Positions 1 to 11,292 of a DNA stretch of 64,000 nucleotides are shown here, one piece after another. The notes under the pieces are model-generated. The model worked only from the letters and a program-made list of their open reading frames with translations. It was not told the DNA's origin and searched no databases. The first letter of the stretch is position 1, and each line of letters starts with the position of its first letter. The DNA is from Ichthyophthirius multifiliis. Lineage: Eukaryota; Ciliophora; Oligohymenophorea; Hymenostomatida. The position numbers and the translations under genes were made by a program. The stretch lies in the NCBI RefSeq assembly GCF_000220395.1, contig NW_004086311.1:3761-67760 (forward strand), given 5' to 3'.

Positions 1-300
1 ATAAAAATATTATGTTTTAGTTTTACAGCTACAAACCAAAATACCTTAACATAAAAAAAATACATAACCTAAGGAACCTAAAGTAAATACGTAATTCCAA
101 GACAATTTTTTAATATACATAGGAGCTAATATACTATTTATAATTGATATAAAATATTTTATAAATAAAGATGTATTTCCTAAATTAAAATATTCTTTTT
201 AATCAAATATTTAACTTATAATTCCCAATCCTGCATTTGCTGAAGATATATAAAGCATAAATACTAAATTTGAATATATAACATTAAATAATGCACCCAT
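1..300 (-). CDS. UNC-93-like multi-pass membrane protein, partial (3' part outside window)
   Basis: Read on the minus strand from ATG at 300 the frame is open to the window edge, so only about the first 100 residues are present. The N-terminal hydrophobic segment carries SSANAGLGIISQ, followed by a charged loop and two more hydrophobic stretches (SLFIKYFISIINSILAPMYI, then LSWNYVFTLGSLGYVFFL). The order 'SxNxxxGLG...SLF...P.YI.KL.W...F.LG.LGY' is the pattern of the first three membrane segments of the UNC-93/MFS-like family (ion-channel regulators and transporter-like proteins). The function here is not known. ATG 300 is chosen because it directly precedes the conserved part; a short upstream exon is possible. 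TAA is read as Gln several times. The family call rests on pattern memory only. Confidence 0.55.
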
Positions 301-691
301 ATTCTTTTTATTTATTGTAAAATGATTAAAAAGAAATAATCTTTTTAAAACTTAACTATATTTTATAATTAATATTTTAATTTATAATAAAAATAATTTA
401 ATAAATATTTTAATAAAAATTCTTTATATTAATTTTAGTTCCCTACTAATTTGATAAGAAAAAATAATATCTATTTCAAAAAAACATTATTAGAATAAAA
501 ATAATTAAATATTTTTTATGATATTAATTGATTTATAAATATTAAGTAGAAAATATAAAATATAATTAATTAAAAAATAATAAAATAAATATAAAATTAT
601 TATTATTTTTTAATAAAAATATATAAATATATATTTTCTATTTCAATTATATTTATATATTATATAATATCTTTTTTTATTTTTTATATTA
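301..691. other. Intergenic spacer
   Basis: About 390 bp of A/T-only-like sequence between the UNC-93-like start and the end of the NEK kinase, both on the minus strand. It should hold the UNC-93-like promoter. No motif, repeat or extra reading frame with protein-like composition was seen. Confidence 0.5.
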
Positions 692-2401
692 TCATATATA
701 ATTATTATTATCCTATTAACTTTAATTTAATGTATTCTCTTCCTCCTTTATTTCTAATATATTTTTAATAAGCATTTTATAAATATTAAATTAAATTATA
801 TTTTATTTTTATTATTAAAGTAAAAAAATAAAAAAAAAAATTACATGATAATTATTGAAATTGATAGTTTGTTTGTTTTTTTTCTTATAGTTCATTTTAG
901 AAAATATCCATAACTTAATCCAACTCATCATTATCAGATTCACTTTCATCTGTCATATCAAAATTAAAATAAGAATCATTATTTTCTTCAAGATATTCTT
1001 CAAAATCATCTTAATATTATTTTTCATTATTACTAAAATTACTTTATTTCCTTTAAATCATTTTCTTTTTTTATGAATAAAATAATAATATTACAAATAA
1101 TAATAATATATAAAATATTAACATTATCTTTGATATTATTTCTAAAAAAAAAAATATTAAAAAATAAAAATAAAAAATTATAAATACCCTTCTATAAACA
1201 TAGATACTTATGTTTATTAATTAAAATCAAATTCATTATTAAATTATTAATCTTCTTAATCGCTATTATATTCTTAAGATCTAATTGTTTCACTAAGTAA
1301 TGTGTCGGTTAATTAAGTTTAAATTTAAGGTTTGGTTTATTCATTACTATTAACATTCGATTATTTAGTTTATTTTTTTTATTAATATTATTTATTGTTT
1401 TAAAACAAAAATTATTCCATTGTGTTTTAAATTATTTAATTTTTTAATATATCATTAGCTGAAGGTCTTTATTCTGGGACTTTCTTTAACATAGATTTTA
1501 TAAAATTTTAAAGACTCTATGAATAAGCATAAGATATTTTAGCAGGTTATTCATTTACTATTATACTTATCAAACTCATTAAGCTATTTGACTAAAATGG
1601 AGGCTTTTATTTTGAATAAAAAAAAATACAAAATTTTATTTTTTAAAAAATAGACTTTTAATGCACATAATTCAAAAATAATACATCCTAATGCCCATAT
1701 ATCTGATTTATAAGTATAAGGCTTATTTTAACAAATTTCAGGAGATAAATAATAAGGGGTACCTGAATATTTATAAATATAATAAAAAAATTAATTTTGT
1801 TTTTATGATTTACCAACTAATGAATTAGCATGCTCGAAAGTACTACTAAGTTATTTAGAAATTCCGAAGTCACCTATTTTAACTCTATTATTCTTTGTTA
1901 TAAAAATATTGCTTGATTTTATATCCCTATGAAGAACTCTTTTTTAGTGAATAAATTTAAGAGCTTAAGCTAAGTCAATAAACCAATGCCAAATTTGATT
2001 TTCATTAAAAGTTTATTTATTTTAATCTTTTTCTTTTATTAGTTTTTACAAATCTCCTAATTCGCAATATTCCATAATTATAATAATTCTTTCTTTTTCT
2101 AAATAGCTTTCTATGAATTTAACTATATTAGGATGCTTCATTAGCTTTAATAATTTTAACTTTTTTTTATTTTATTTTATATATATATTTTTTTATTTCA
2201 TCATTATTTTTAATTTATTTTAACTTCTTGAAAAGCTTATTTGCTATCTCTTTCTGTTATTCCATTCAAGCTTATTTATTTTGCAATGTATTGTTTTTTT
2301 GTTTTCTTATTTAAAATTAAAATTGCACTACCTTAAGTTCCTTATCCAATTTATTTTATCTCTTCATATTTATCTAAATAATCTACTTTTTATTTTGACA
2401 T
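692..2401 (-). CDS. NEK-family (NIMA-related) serine/threonine protein kinase
   Basis: ATG at 2401 opens a classic kinase domain: Gly loop GQGTQG (residues 19-24), the ATP-binding Lys in YIAKQ (about residue 41), [10 protein letters not shown], hinge [10 protein letters not shown], catalytic loop [13 protein letters not shown] in [10 protein letters not shown], then [19 protein letters not shown] and [14 protein letters not shown]. The SPE-type activation segment, 'LKPPF..NSL..LI' and the C-lobe '[13 protein letters not shown]' are hallmarks of NIMA-related kinases, a family strongly expanded in ciliates and tied to cilia length and basal bodies. At least three short GT..AG introns are needed (near 2165-2230, 1760-1810 and 1600-1650). 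The tail is Gln/Asn-rich, then very acidic ([12 protein letters not shown] near 930). After one or two more introns it ends in a plausible exon ([11 protein letters not shown]) at TGA 692-694. The tail exons are less certain than the kinase domain. Confidence 0.85.
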
Positions 2402-2598
2402 TTTTTTTACTATGAATTCTAATTAAAAGTAAATATTATTTAAAATAAATCACAAAAAATTAAATACAATTAATAAAAAATATTCATTTGTATATCTAAA
2501 TTATTAAAATTATTATATTATTAAAAAATTTTATAAAATAATTTTTTCTTTTTAATTTATATTTTATTTTTATACCCTTTTAATAAAGATATTAGAAA

Positions 2599-3789
2599 AT
2601 GGATGAATTTTTTACTAAACTTGAATATTATGACCCCCAAACATATGTAATAAAATTTTTGAAAAGAGCTGTAGGTTTACAAGGAAAATCTAAATAAAAA
2701 GAAGAAAAATAACCTTAATAAGATGAATAAGTTTCTACGATAAATTTCGAAAAAGTTGAAGAAGCAAAGGATTTTTAAAATATACGTGAATTCGAATCTA
2801 CTGAATTAGGAAACAAACTTAGAAAAGATTATATTGAATAAAAATATAAATAAGCAGAAATCAATAAATAAAGGATGAAAGAAGTTCATTAATTAATGCC
2901 ATATAAAGAATATGTCAAACATTATTATAAATTACATCCCGAATTAGTTGAAGAGATAAAAGAAGCTCGAAAAATAACATGGCAAGAAATGCACGAGATG
3001 TATTTAGAAGAATATGCACAAACACAAAAAAGAATAGATTTATATAAAGAAAAAGGTTACCCATGGTACAGTTTTTTAAAATTTTGGACATATTTTTATG
3101 ATGATGATGAAGATGATAAAATTAGTTTTTCCAAAGCTGCTAAATGGGATGAAGATATGCCAAAAAAATTTGTTCTTCCAGAAGATTAAAAATATGGTGG
3201 AGATGATGACAAACGTGATTTATAAGGAGTTTAAAATCCAAAATTAAGAAGAGTACTATTTTAAGAAACTTGGGACGAATTTGATCCTATTTACTTTACT
3301 TTTGTAAGAACTGGTATTCCTGAACGAGATAATTTTTTCACAAAAATGGAAAATTATTAAATGTACCATAGTACTTATACATGGTTTAATTGGACTTTAA
3401 TTCTAATGATGCCTGGTTTAAGTAATTAAAAAATATTATTATCATATTTAAATATTTTTCTATAGTTGGTATGGCTGCTGCAAGATAGCTTCCTAAACTT
3501 ATTGGAAGTGGTACTTTAACAAGATTGATTTAAACTAAATTATAATTTAGAGGTGGCTTTCTACCTGAAATGACAAGAAGAGAAGCTGGTCTTATTTTAA
3601 ATGTTAAGTAAAATGCTACACCTGACGAAATTAGAAATAGACATAGAAAGCTTATGATTACTAATCATCCAGATAATAGTATTAAATATTTTATTTTATT
3701 TTAATTTATTTGTTTGAACAGAGGGTTCTGCTTTAATTGCATCAAAAATTAATTAAGCAAAAGAATTGTTATTAGGAGAAAATAATTGA
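2599..3789 (+). CDS. Pam18/Tim14-like J-protein with long N-terminal extension
   Basis: Three exons join cleanly: 2599-3421, 3466-3678 and 3722-3789 (introns of 44 and 43 nt, GT..AG). The C-terminal ~110 residues are Pam18/Tim14: one hydrophobic segment (TLILMMPGLIGMAAARQL), then FRGGFLPEMTRREAGLIL, RHRKLMITNHPDNKGS and ASKINQAKELLLG before TGA. The HPD tripeptide of J-domains is intact. In the mitochondrial import motor Pam18 stimulates Hsp70 on the matrix side of TIM23. Unlike the usual ~110-170 residue protein, about 270 residues precede the membrane segment. They are soluble, charged and Tyr/Trp-rich (YPWYSFLKFWTYFYDDDEDD near 3056-3115) and I cannot assign them to a family. Frame is continuous from ATG 2599 with no TGA, and the extension and J-part share one exon. 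The protein could be an import-motor subunit or a lineage-specific inner-membrane complex subunit that recruited a J-like fold. Confidence 0.75.
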
Positions 3790-4525
3790 TCTAAAAATAA
3801 TTAAAAGAAATATTATTATATATTTTAACAATGTAATAAATAAAATTTTATGATTAAAAGTTATTATATTATAATATAAATATTATTATTATTTATTCTT
3901 TGTTTATAAAAAGCAAAATATTTATATTAAAATAGTTTGTATTTATTTTAATTATTAAAATACTATAATATTTAAAAATTCTTAATTAGAATAACTTATA
4001 ATTTTTAAAGAATAAATATTATATTGAAAATATTTAAATTTTTTTTCAAATATAACTTTTTAGAACTAAAAATATTAATTAATACAATTTTGTTTATAAA
4101 TTTAAACAATTTTAAAATATAGTTGTTATTTAAATATTAGTATTAAATAAAAGAATTTAAACTCTTAATAATAAATAAAGGAAATAAGTATTTTTTAGAT
4201 AATTGATCATTTTTTTATTATATATATAAAATTTATTAATAAAAATAATAATAAAAAGTTTGTATATGAATATTATATTTATTGGAATTATAAAAAATAA
4301 AATAAAATTAACAAAGAATAAAAATAATATTTAAAATTAAAAAAAAAATCATAAAATATATATTAATAAATATAATTTATTTTATAATATAATTAATAGA
4401 AATTTAAATATTAATACTTCTTATAACATAAATCAAACGAAATACAAAAGTTAATATATAAAAAATAAACTTTATTATTTAATCTCTTTTTCTTTTGTAT
4501 TTATTTTTATTAAATAAATAATTTC
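3790..4525. other. Intergenic spacer between convergent genes
   Basis: About 735 bp of AT-rich sequence between the TGA of the Pam18-like gene (+) and the TGA of eL21 (-). It should contain only 3' ends. No repeat or reading frame with protein-like composition was seen. Confidence 0.5.
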
Positions 4526-4999
4526 TCAAAAAACTTCTCTGAATACTTTAGGGTGTTAAAAGTTTACAACTCCTTTAATATGCACTTCTTCATGGGGTTA
4601 TTCAGGGTGTCTTTTAGTCGAAATTCTCTTACCACTTTTATTTCCTTCTTATTTTTTTTTATCATTTTCTTAATATCTCTTAGCCAAAGCAATTCTAACA
4701 TTAGAAGGTCTAACGTGTTCAATTTTAACATTAATTCTTTTTTCAATATATCTGCCATTCCATTTTCTGTGGACAATAACACCGACTGATCTAGGGTTAA
4801 CATTGAAAACACGTCCAGTTCTTCCGTGATATAATTTGTATGGCATACCTTTGTGGGCTGAACCATCAACAAGAATATCTACATATTCTCCAATCTTATA
4901 TGTTGTAAGATATCTGGAAATTCTTAAATGTCCTTTTGTCTTGAAAGCTTTTGCAAATTTTTTTCTTGTTTATCTTCTATAACCGTAGCTGTGTGTCAT
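4526..4999 (-). CDS. RPL21: 60S ribosomal protein eL21
   Basis: Intronless 157-residue frame from ATG 4999 to TGA 4526. It starts MTHSYGYRRQTRKKFAKAF and contains YKIGEYVDILVDGSAHKGMP, YHGRTGRVFNVNPRSVGVIV, KRINVKIEHVRPSNVR and a basic tail, which is the full eL21 pattern at the family's normal length (about 160). eL21 sits on the large subunit near the central protuberance. The real frame is shifted relative to a 102-residue open frame on the same strand at 4564-4872. TAA is read as Gln in the arginine-rich N-terminus and the tail. A long T-run lies just upstream of the start, about 5070-5110. Confidence 0.95.
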
Positions 5000-5069
5000 T
5001 TTTTTTTTATTATTTTTATTTTATAATTTTTTTTATTTATTATTATTTATATTTTAATATATTATTTTT

Positions 5070-5111
5070 AGATTTTTTTTTTTTTTTTTTTTTTTCTTTT
5101 TTTTTTTTTTA
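5070..5111. repeat. Poly-T tract upstream of eL21
   Basis: About 40 bases of almost pure T on the plus strand with a single interrupting C. It lies ~70-110 bp upstream of the eL21 start (poly-A in the gene's orientation), between divergently transcribed eL21 and the PP2C gene. dA:dT tracts of this kind are common nucleosome-excluding promoter elements in eukaryotes; that role here is inference. Confidence 0.6.
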
Positions 5112-5224
5112 CCCTTGTTTTAATTTATTTTTTTTCTTTGACTTTCTCTTTTTTTAATTAAAATTAAAATATATTCACATAAAAATAAAGCAAACAATAA
5201 ATATTTTTAATTTTTATATAAAAC

Positions 5225-6702
5225 ATGAAATTATTTTCCATTTGTTTTCTTCTAATAATATTAGTTTAAACTTAGCAAAATTTAAATTATTTTGAATATG
5301 GGTATAATTAAATTTATAATTAAAAATTATAGATTTATAATTAAAAATATTTAACCAAAAAAAAGAGTAAAAGTAATTCCTCATCCTTAAAAATAAGCAA
5401 AAGGAGGTGAAGATGCCTATTATGCAAATTCAAAGTTTATATAAAAAAAATAAATCTATTAAAAAATAAATATTTATAAAAAAGACTATTGGCAGTTGCT
5501 GACGGTGTTGGAGGTTGGTAAGAACAAGGGATTGATCCGTCAATATATTCTAGAACTTTGTGCCAAAAGTATTCCAACAATAATTAAAAAAAATAAAAAT
5601 ATAAAAATGTATTCTAAAATAATAAGCTTGGGCTAATTATACTTACAAAATGAAAAAAAATATTAAAACAATCCAAAAGATCTTATTATAAATGTATAAC
5701 CAACAGTTTAATATTTAGGTAGTAGGTAAATTAAATTTTTCATATAGTTTTTAAATAAACTATAAAAAATAGTACTTTAGTATTGATTACAATTGATTAA
5801 GTAGAAAACTATATATATTCTTCATATATAGGTGATTCAGGTTATATGATATTTAGATACAATTAATAATATTTAGATATTATTTTTGAATTCGAAGAAT
5901 AATAAAAATCATTTAATTTTCCATTTCAAGTAAGATCTTTTAAATGTTTTATTATATAATAATATAAAGTTAGGTGTAGAAGAAAATGGAGACAATCCTT
6001 AAGCTAGTGTTAAATTTAAGCATTAAATATAGCATAATGATATATTAGTTATAGCCTCCGATGGGTATTTTTTCTTGTTTTCATAATGTATATTTTATTA
6101 AATTATTAGGGTATTCGATAATTTAGATATGAATTAAATAAAAAATATAATTGAAAATAATGGGAAGAAAAATATGAGCTCTAATTAATTAAATAATCTA
6201 GCAGATAAAATTGCATAAAGTGCATTTGAATTTTCAATAAATTAGTATTAATTAAAATATATAATATTATATCTGAATGCAATTAAATAAATATTAATAA
6301 TCAACTTTTATATTTTAAATACTTAATTTTGGTTAATTTTAAAAATAAAGCATTTACATAATAATAATGTTTTAAAAATATTTACATAAAATAAAATTAA
6401 AAATATTTTGTAAGTAATAGAAAAAAATTAAATATATTAAAAACTATAAATAAAAACAAAATATATAATATTTATATAATTCTATATAAATAATAGAATC
6501 CTTATTTAAAATTTAAATAAATATATAATAATATATATTTTAATATATTAATGAAATAATTAATTATAAAAGAAATTACAACTCTCCGTTTTCAAAAAAA
6601 GCATGGACAAACGGTATAAGAACGTATGGAGGTAAAAGTGATGATATAACAGTTATTGTGGCTTAAATTAAGCTAAAAAAAGAAAAAAAAGAGGAATTAT
6701 GA
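5225..6702 (+). CDS. PP2C-type protein phosphatase (PTC7-like) with signal peptide
   Basis: Metal-dependent Ser/Thr phosphatase of the PPM/PP2C family, closest in pattern to PTC7. Visible motifs in order: GGEDAYYA (first metal Asp), AVADGVGGW (second), DPSIYSRTLC, then STLVLITID, YIGDSGYMIF, KSFNFPFQ, LVIASDG|VFDN split by an intron, and finally SDDITVIVA. The protein begins MKLFSICFLLIILVQT, a good secretory signal peptide rather than a mitochondrial presequence, and ends KKEKKEEL before TGA 6702, resembling a KDEL-type retrieval signal. At least five short introns are needed. The first is 5302-5332 (31 nt), and a larger one of roughly 300 nt lies near 6240-6560. Middle exon borders (5440-5500, 5580-5640) are approximate. 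An ER-lumen location is inferred from the two ends of the protein. Confidence 0.8.
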
Positions 6703-7323
6703 TAATTATATTTTATATTTTAAAATTCTATAATATAAATTAAAATAACTATGAATAAAATAAAAATATATGACTTAAATTTAATTAAAAATAAAATAGA
6801 ATTACAAAAAAAATTAAATTAAATATATTTTATTTTAAAAGACTATATCAAAAAATAAAATACGAGAAAAATGTATAAAAGTATTTTTTTTTTTGATTTT
6901 TAGTTTTTTAAAAAAAAAACAGAAAAAATATAAAATTATTAGATTAAAAACAATTAGTTAAAATATAATAAAAACAAAATTATTTTTTATTCTTTTTAAT
7001 TAATTATTTAAATAAAAAAAATATTTTTATAATATATATATTTTTTATTATATATTGATTATTAAACAATAATAATAAAAGAATAGTAATAATTTATTAT
7101 TTTAGAATAAAACTAAAAGTATTTTATTATATTATATATATATTAATGTAGAAAAATTTAAAAAATAAATATAAATACTACAAAATAAAATGATATAAAT
7201 AAATATAAAATTACATATATATAAATTAATAATTAATTTAAATATAGATTAATTTAATTACCTGTATTTTTTTAAAATAAAATTAAAACCTGATATATAC
7301 AATTAAATTTAAATTAGAAAAAA
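6703..7323. other. Intergenic spacer (promoter side of the hydrolase)
   Basis: About 620 bp of AT-rich DNA between two plus-strand genes. No protein-like frame, repeat array or GC island was seen. Confidence 0.5.
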
Positions 7324-8412
7324 ATGGTATAATTTACAACAATACTTGGTAATTAAGCAACAAATGATGAAAATTAATATTACAAAACTGCTTTGGCATA
7401 TGAATCTGAAATATATGAATGCTTAGACTTTTTCCCAAAAATATATGATGTAGAAATATAATTATAAGGCTTTAATGAACATTAACATATTCACACTATA
7501 AACTTAAAATAAGATTCACTAAAAGACTAAAATATGAAAACGATAGTATTATTACATGGATATGGAAATACAAGTTTAAGCTATTATAAAATGATAAAAG
7601 ATCTAAGCTTTAAATTCGATACATATGCATTAGATTTACTAGGAATGGGATTATCATCTCGTCCTAAATATGAAATAAACGATATAAAAGAAACAATAGA
7701 ATTTTTTGTTGAATCATTAGAACTTTGGAGATAAAAAATAAAAAAATAAGATAAATTGGTTTTAGTAGGTCATTCTTTTGGAGGTTATATGGCATTAAAT
7801 TATGCTCTGAAATATCCTTAAAATGTAGAAAACCTAATATTATTATCACCTATGGGAGCAACTAAAAAATCTGAAAAGGAAAATTAATAATTTGAAAAAG
7901 AAACAAAAGAAAAACTAACATTTTACCAAAAAATAGGGTATATTGTTTTCTAAAATATGTGGGAAAAAAAACAATCATTTTATGATATATATAATTAATG
8001 GTACTATCCAAGTAATATGATAATAAGGATTTATATAAAAAAATTAATATAATAATAAATATAAGAAAACATAAGAAATAAATGGAACGAATATATAAAA
8101 TATTGCAGAAAACTTCCTAATAGCAGCGAAAAATCAATTTTTTATTTATTAAGATTTCCAAAAATGTCAGCTTTTTATTCTATGGAAGAAATTATAGATG
8201 ATTATTTTAAATAAAATAGTAATATATAAAAATTACCTTTTGAAACACATTTCATATATGGAGAATAAGATTGGATGTGTAGGGAAGGAGCAAAAAGAAT
8301 AATATAAGAAAAAAAAAATTGTTCTCATTTTTATTAAATTAAAAAAGGAGAACATTAAATGGTTCATTTAAATGCTGAATAAATAACAGAGTATATACTA
8401 AAAAATGTTTGA
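7324..8412 (+). CDS. Alpha/beta-hydrolase (ABHD4/5-like)
   Basis: Single-exon gene of 362 residues from ATG 7324 to TGA 8412, continuous only if TAA is read as Gln. Motifs of the alpha/beta-hydrolase fold: oxyanion loop VLLHGYGNTSLSYYKMI, DLLGMGLSSRP, nucleophile elbow GHSFGGYMALNYA (Ser is the nucleophile), LILLSPMGA, acid strand HFIYGEQDWMC and the His region GEHQMVHL near the C-terminus, so the catalytic triad looks complete. 'DLLGxGxSSRP' and 'LILLSPMG' match the ABHD4/ABHD5 (CGI-58) subgroup of lysophospholipid hydrolases and lipolysis regulators. Unlike ABHD5, the nucleophile Ser is present, so an active enzyme is expected. The substrate is not known. Confidence 0.85.
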
Positions 8413-9483
8413 AATATATTATAAAAAATTATGTATAATATTAAAATTTATATATATGTATATATATATTTTATTAAATATATTATATATATTTTAATTT
8501 ATATTTTTAATTTATTTAATATATTAATTAAAATATATTATATTTATAATATTTTCAATTTTTATATATATTTTTTTTATATATTAAATTTTAATTTTTA
8601 ATAAAATTATTTTTATTTAAAAAAATACCATATATAAATATGCTTATAAAATAATTTTTTTATATTTAATATATTTATTATTCTTGTATATTTTTATTTC
8701 TAACTAATTTAATTATATATTTATTTTTACATATCTTATTTATGTTTATAATTATATTTTTTATAAATAAATTCGATATTAATATTTTAATTTTTTCATT
8801 ATTTTTATTAATAATTTTATCATTTTAATTTATTAAATATTTTCTTTAAATTTAATTTTATACTTTATATTTATTTAAATTAATTTATATATTTATTAAT
8901 AATTATTAATTTTTTTTTATTTTATAAAAAATAAAAATAATTCTAATATATTATAAAAATTTATAATTATATATTCATTAGATATATAATACTTACTTTT
9001 TTATTTTATATGTTAATTCTTATATAAATCAACTAATTAATTATATATAAAATTTTATTTTATTTTTAAGAAATCATAGTTATTATTTAAAAACCTTAAG
9101 TTTTGTAATTTTATAAAATAAAACTAAAAAAGAAAAAATATTTATAATTTAAATATATAACAACATTCAATTTATAAATGAAAATTTAATAAGAAATTAT
9201 ATTTAAAAACTATAATAATTTTTTATAGTGGTTAAAAAATAATAATCATAAAAATTATATTATTTTTTAATTTAGTAATTGTAAATCATTAATATAAATT
9301 TTTGTAAACTTAGGTCAAAATAAGTAAATAATAATTTTAACTGTTTTATTCAATTAGTGATACTTTTTTTATTAAATTGGAATTTTTAATAAAAATTATG
9401 TTATTATAAAAATTGAATTAACAAAGTATAAAAAAAATATTGCGAATATAATTTTCATAAAATCTAATCTATTATTTCAAAGA
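8413..9483. other. AT-rich spacer
   Basis: About 1.07 kb of nearly pure A/T. No convincing coding composition on either strand; short A-rich islands near 9110-9300 read as Lys/Asn/Gln-rich peptides without any recognisable motif. Confidence 0.4.
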
Positions 9484-9990
9484 TGAAATAATTTAACAAT
9501 AAAAATAATTCTTAAAATCATAGAAAATATAAAAGTCGAAATCAATATAACAGAAATAATAATTAAAAAAGAAACGATAATAGACCTAAAAATCTAAAAT
9601 ATTAATATTTATAATTTTTTTTTATAACTAAATAAAAGGCATTATCCGTTTTTTCTCTACTTTTTTATATTGTTTATTTTATATTTAAATAAAAATATTT
9701 AACAATAAGAAACTGATTTATATGTAAAAAATATTGCAATTTTTCAATTTATGATAGGAATTTTTGATAATTTAAGAAGAAAATTTAACAAATAAGTATA
9801 TTAAAATAATTATTTAGTTAGCAACAGTAATATTTAATAGAAATTAAATTAATTAAATCATAATTCTATAAAAAAATTTAAATTAATTTTTTTAAAATTT
9901 GAATTATTTAAAAAGTGTTAGTATTTTATCATTGCATTTCCACAGAAATTAGATTTATAGATATGAAATTCTAATCAAATCTTCTGAATT
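9484..9990 (+). CDS. Possible gene with basic Asn/Gln/Arg-rich N-terminus (unresolved)
   Basis: ATG 9484 opens a very basic peptide (MKQFNNKNNSQNHRKYKSR, then NQYNRNNNQKRNDNRPKN). It has more G and C than the surrounding spacer and no TGA, so it looks translated. After about 40 residues the frame passes into T-rich sequence with acceptor-like TAAAAG and AATAAG ends near 9637 and 9708. A further coding-like piece follows (IAIFQFMIGIFDNLRRKFNK near 9735-9795). Exons, stop and product are unresolved. It may belong to the same transcription unit as the membrane protein at 10.3 kb. No function is assigned. Confidence 0.25.
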
Positions 9991-10299
9991 TTAGTTTTGT
10001 AAATTTAATGCATAAAAAAAAATATTATCCTTTTATTTTATGTAATTAAATATTATTATCCAATAAAACTAAGATAATATATTTAAAGTTAATTTATTAA
10101 TGTAAATAAATATTATACTATTTATAATCTTTATTTTAATAGTTAATTAATAAGTAGATTTTTTTATTTTAAACTCTTAGTTAACTTAAACAAGATCAAT
10201 TATATTTTTTAAAAATATTTTAAATTATATAATAATATAAATAAATTTTAAATTGAAGTTATAAATTATTTTTCTTTTTTTTTAATTGATTTTTTTAAA

Positions 10300-11140
10300 A
10301 AAATATAATATAAAAAAACAGTATAAACTAGTAAAAAAGAAAATGTGGGTAATTTATAAAATTATTATAATAAAAATAAATAAGAAAAAAATATATTTTC
10401 TTAAATATAATATGAAAAGAAATTAATTTTTCGATATATTCATTTTATTGAAGATGTATCCGATATAACAATACCTCTTATAAGTTATCTTATTTCTATT
10501 GTGACTATAATTTTATTTATGATTGATTTATTATTAATAATAAAAATTTTCTGTACAGATTTAATTAATTATTTTATCATCATAATTTTAAAATTAATGT
10601 TAATGCGATTTCGTATTTTAATAATTCTAATATTATAATTATTTAACTTTACTAAAATTTAAAAATGATAAAAAATTTATTGAGAATATTATATAGAAAT
10701 AATTATAATTTTTTAAAAACTGTAATATACTAATTTTCTTCATTTATTTAAAAAATTTATTTTTTTCCTTTTAAAAAATAAAACTATATTAGAAATTAAG
10801 TTTCTTAGTTTTAAATATTTATTCAATATTAAATAATAGATATGATGATAGTTTATCCATTTATTTCTTATTATCTTTATTTATTATCATAAGCAATAAT
10901 TTTTTTATTAGATTTAATTGAATTTAAAAATAAATATATCATTTTAAAAAATAATATAAAAAAAACCTAAAGAAATTATAACGATTATAAAGATTCTTTA
11001 AATTTACTTTAAAAATCATAAGGGGTTGATATAACCTAATAATAAAGTTATAAAATTTAATAATACCTTATTACTACAAAACAATAAAAAGAAAAAAATA
11101 ATATTTCTGAAATTAATGGTATTATAATACACTTTATAAT
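10300..11140 (+). CDS. Hypothetical multi-pass membrane protein (borders unresolved)
   Basis: Two coding-like blocks on the plus strand. The first (about 10330-10620) reads YEKKLIFRYIHFIEDVSDIT then IPLISYLISIVTIILFMIDL: a charged segment followed by two hydrophobic helices. The second (about 10840-11120) reads MMIVYPFISYYLYLLSQAII then FLLDLIEFKNKY and a soluble Gln/Asn/Lys-rich tail (YNDYKDSLNLLQKSQGVDIT), then a donor-like GGTATT near 11110. Between them an intron or further exons must be assumed. No family is recognised. The alternation of amphipathic and hydrophobic segments argues for a real gene, but start, stop and splice sites are not fixed. Confidence 0.35.
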
Positions 11141-11292
11141 AATTTTATTAAATAATTTTTTGATGATAAATATTAAATATTAAAAACGCATATTATTTAA
11201 GATTTTAATTCAATATTTAAAATATTTTAGTTTTTATAATTTATTTTAAATATTATAAATTTATTTATTTCTAATAAAAAATCTTGATTGCA

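Noticed and set aside
4564-4872. 102-residue minus-strand open frame inside eL21
   Set aside because: It is a shifted frame over the eL21 gene; the eL21 frame gives a full-length ribosomal protein.
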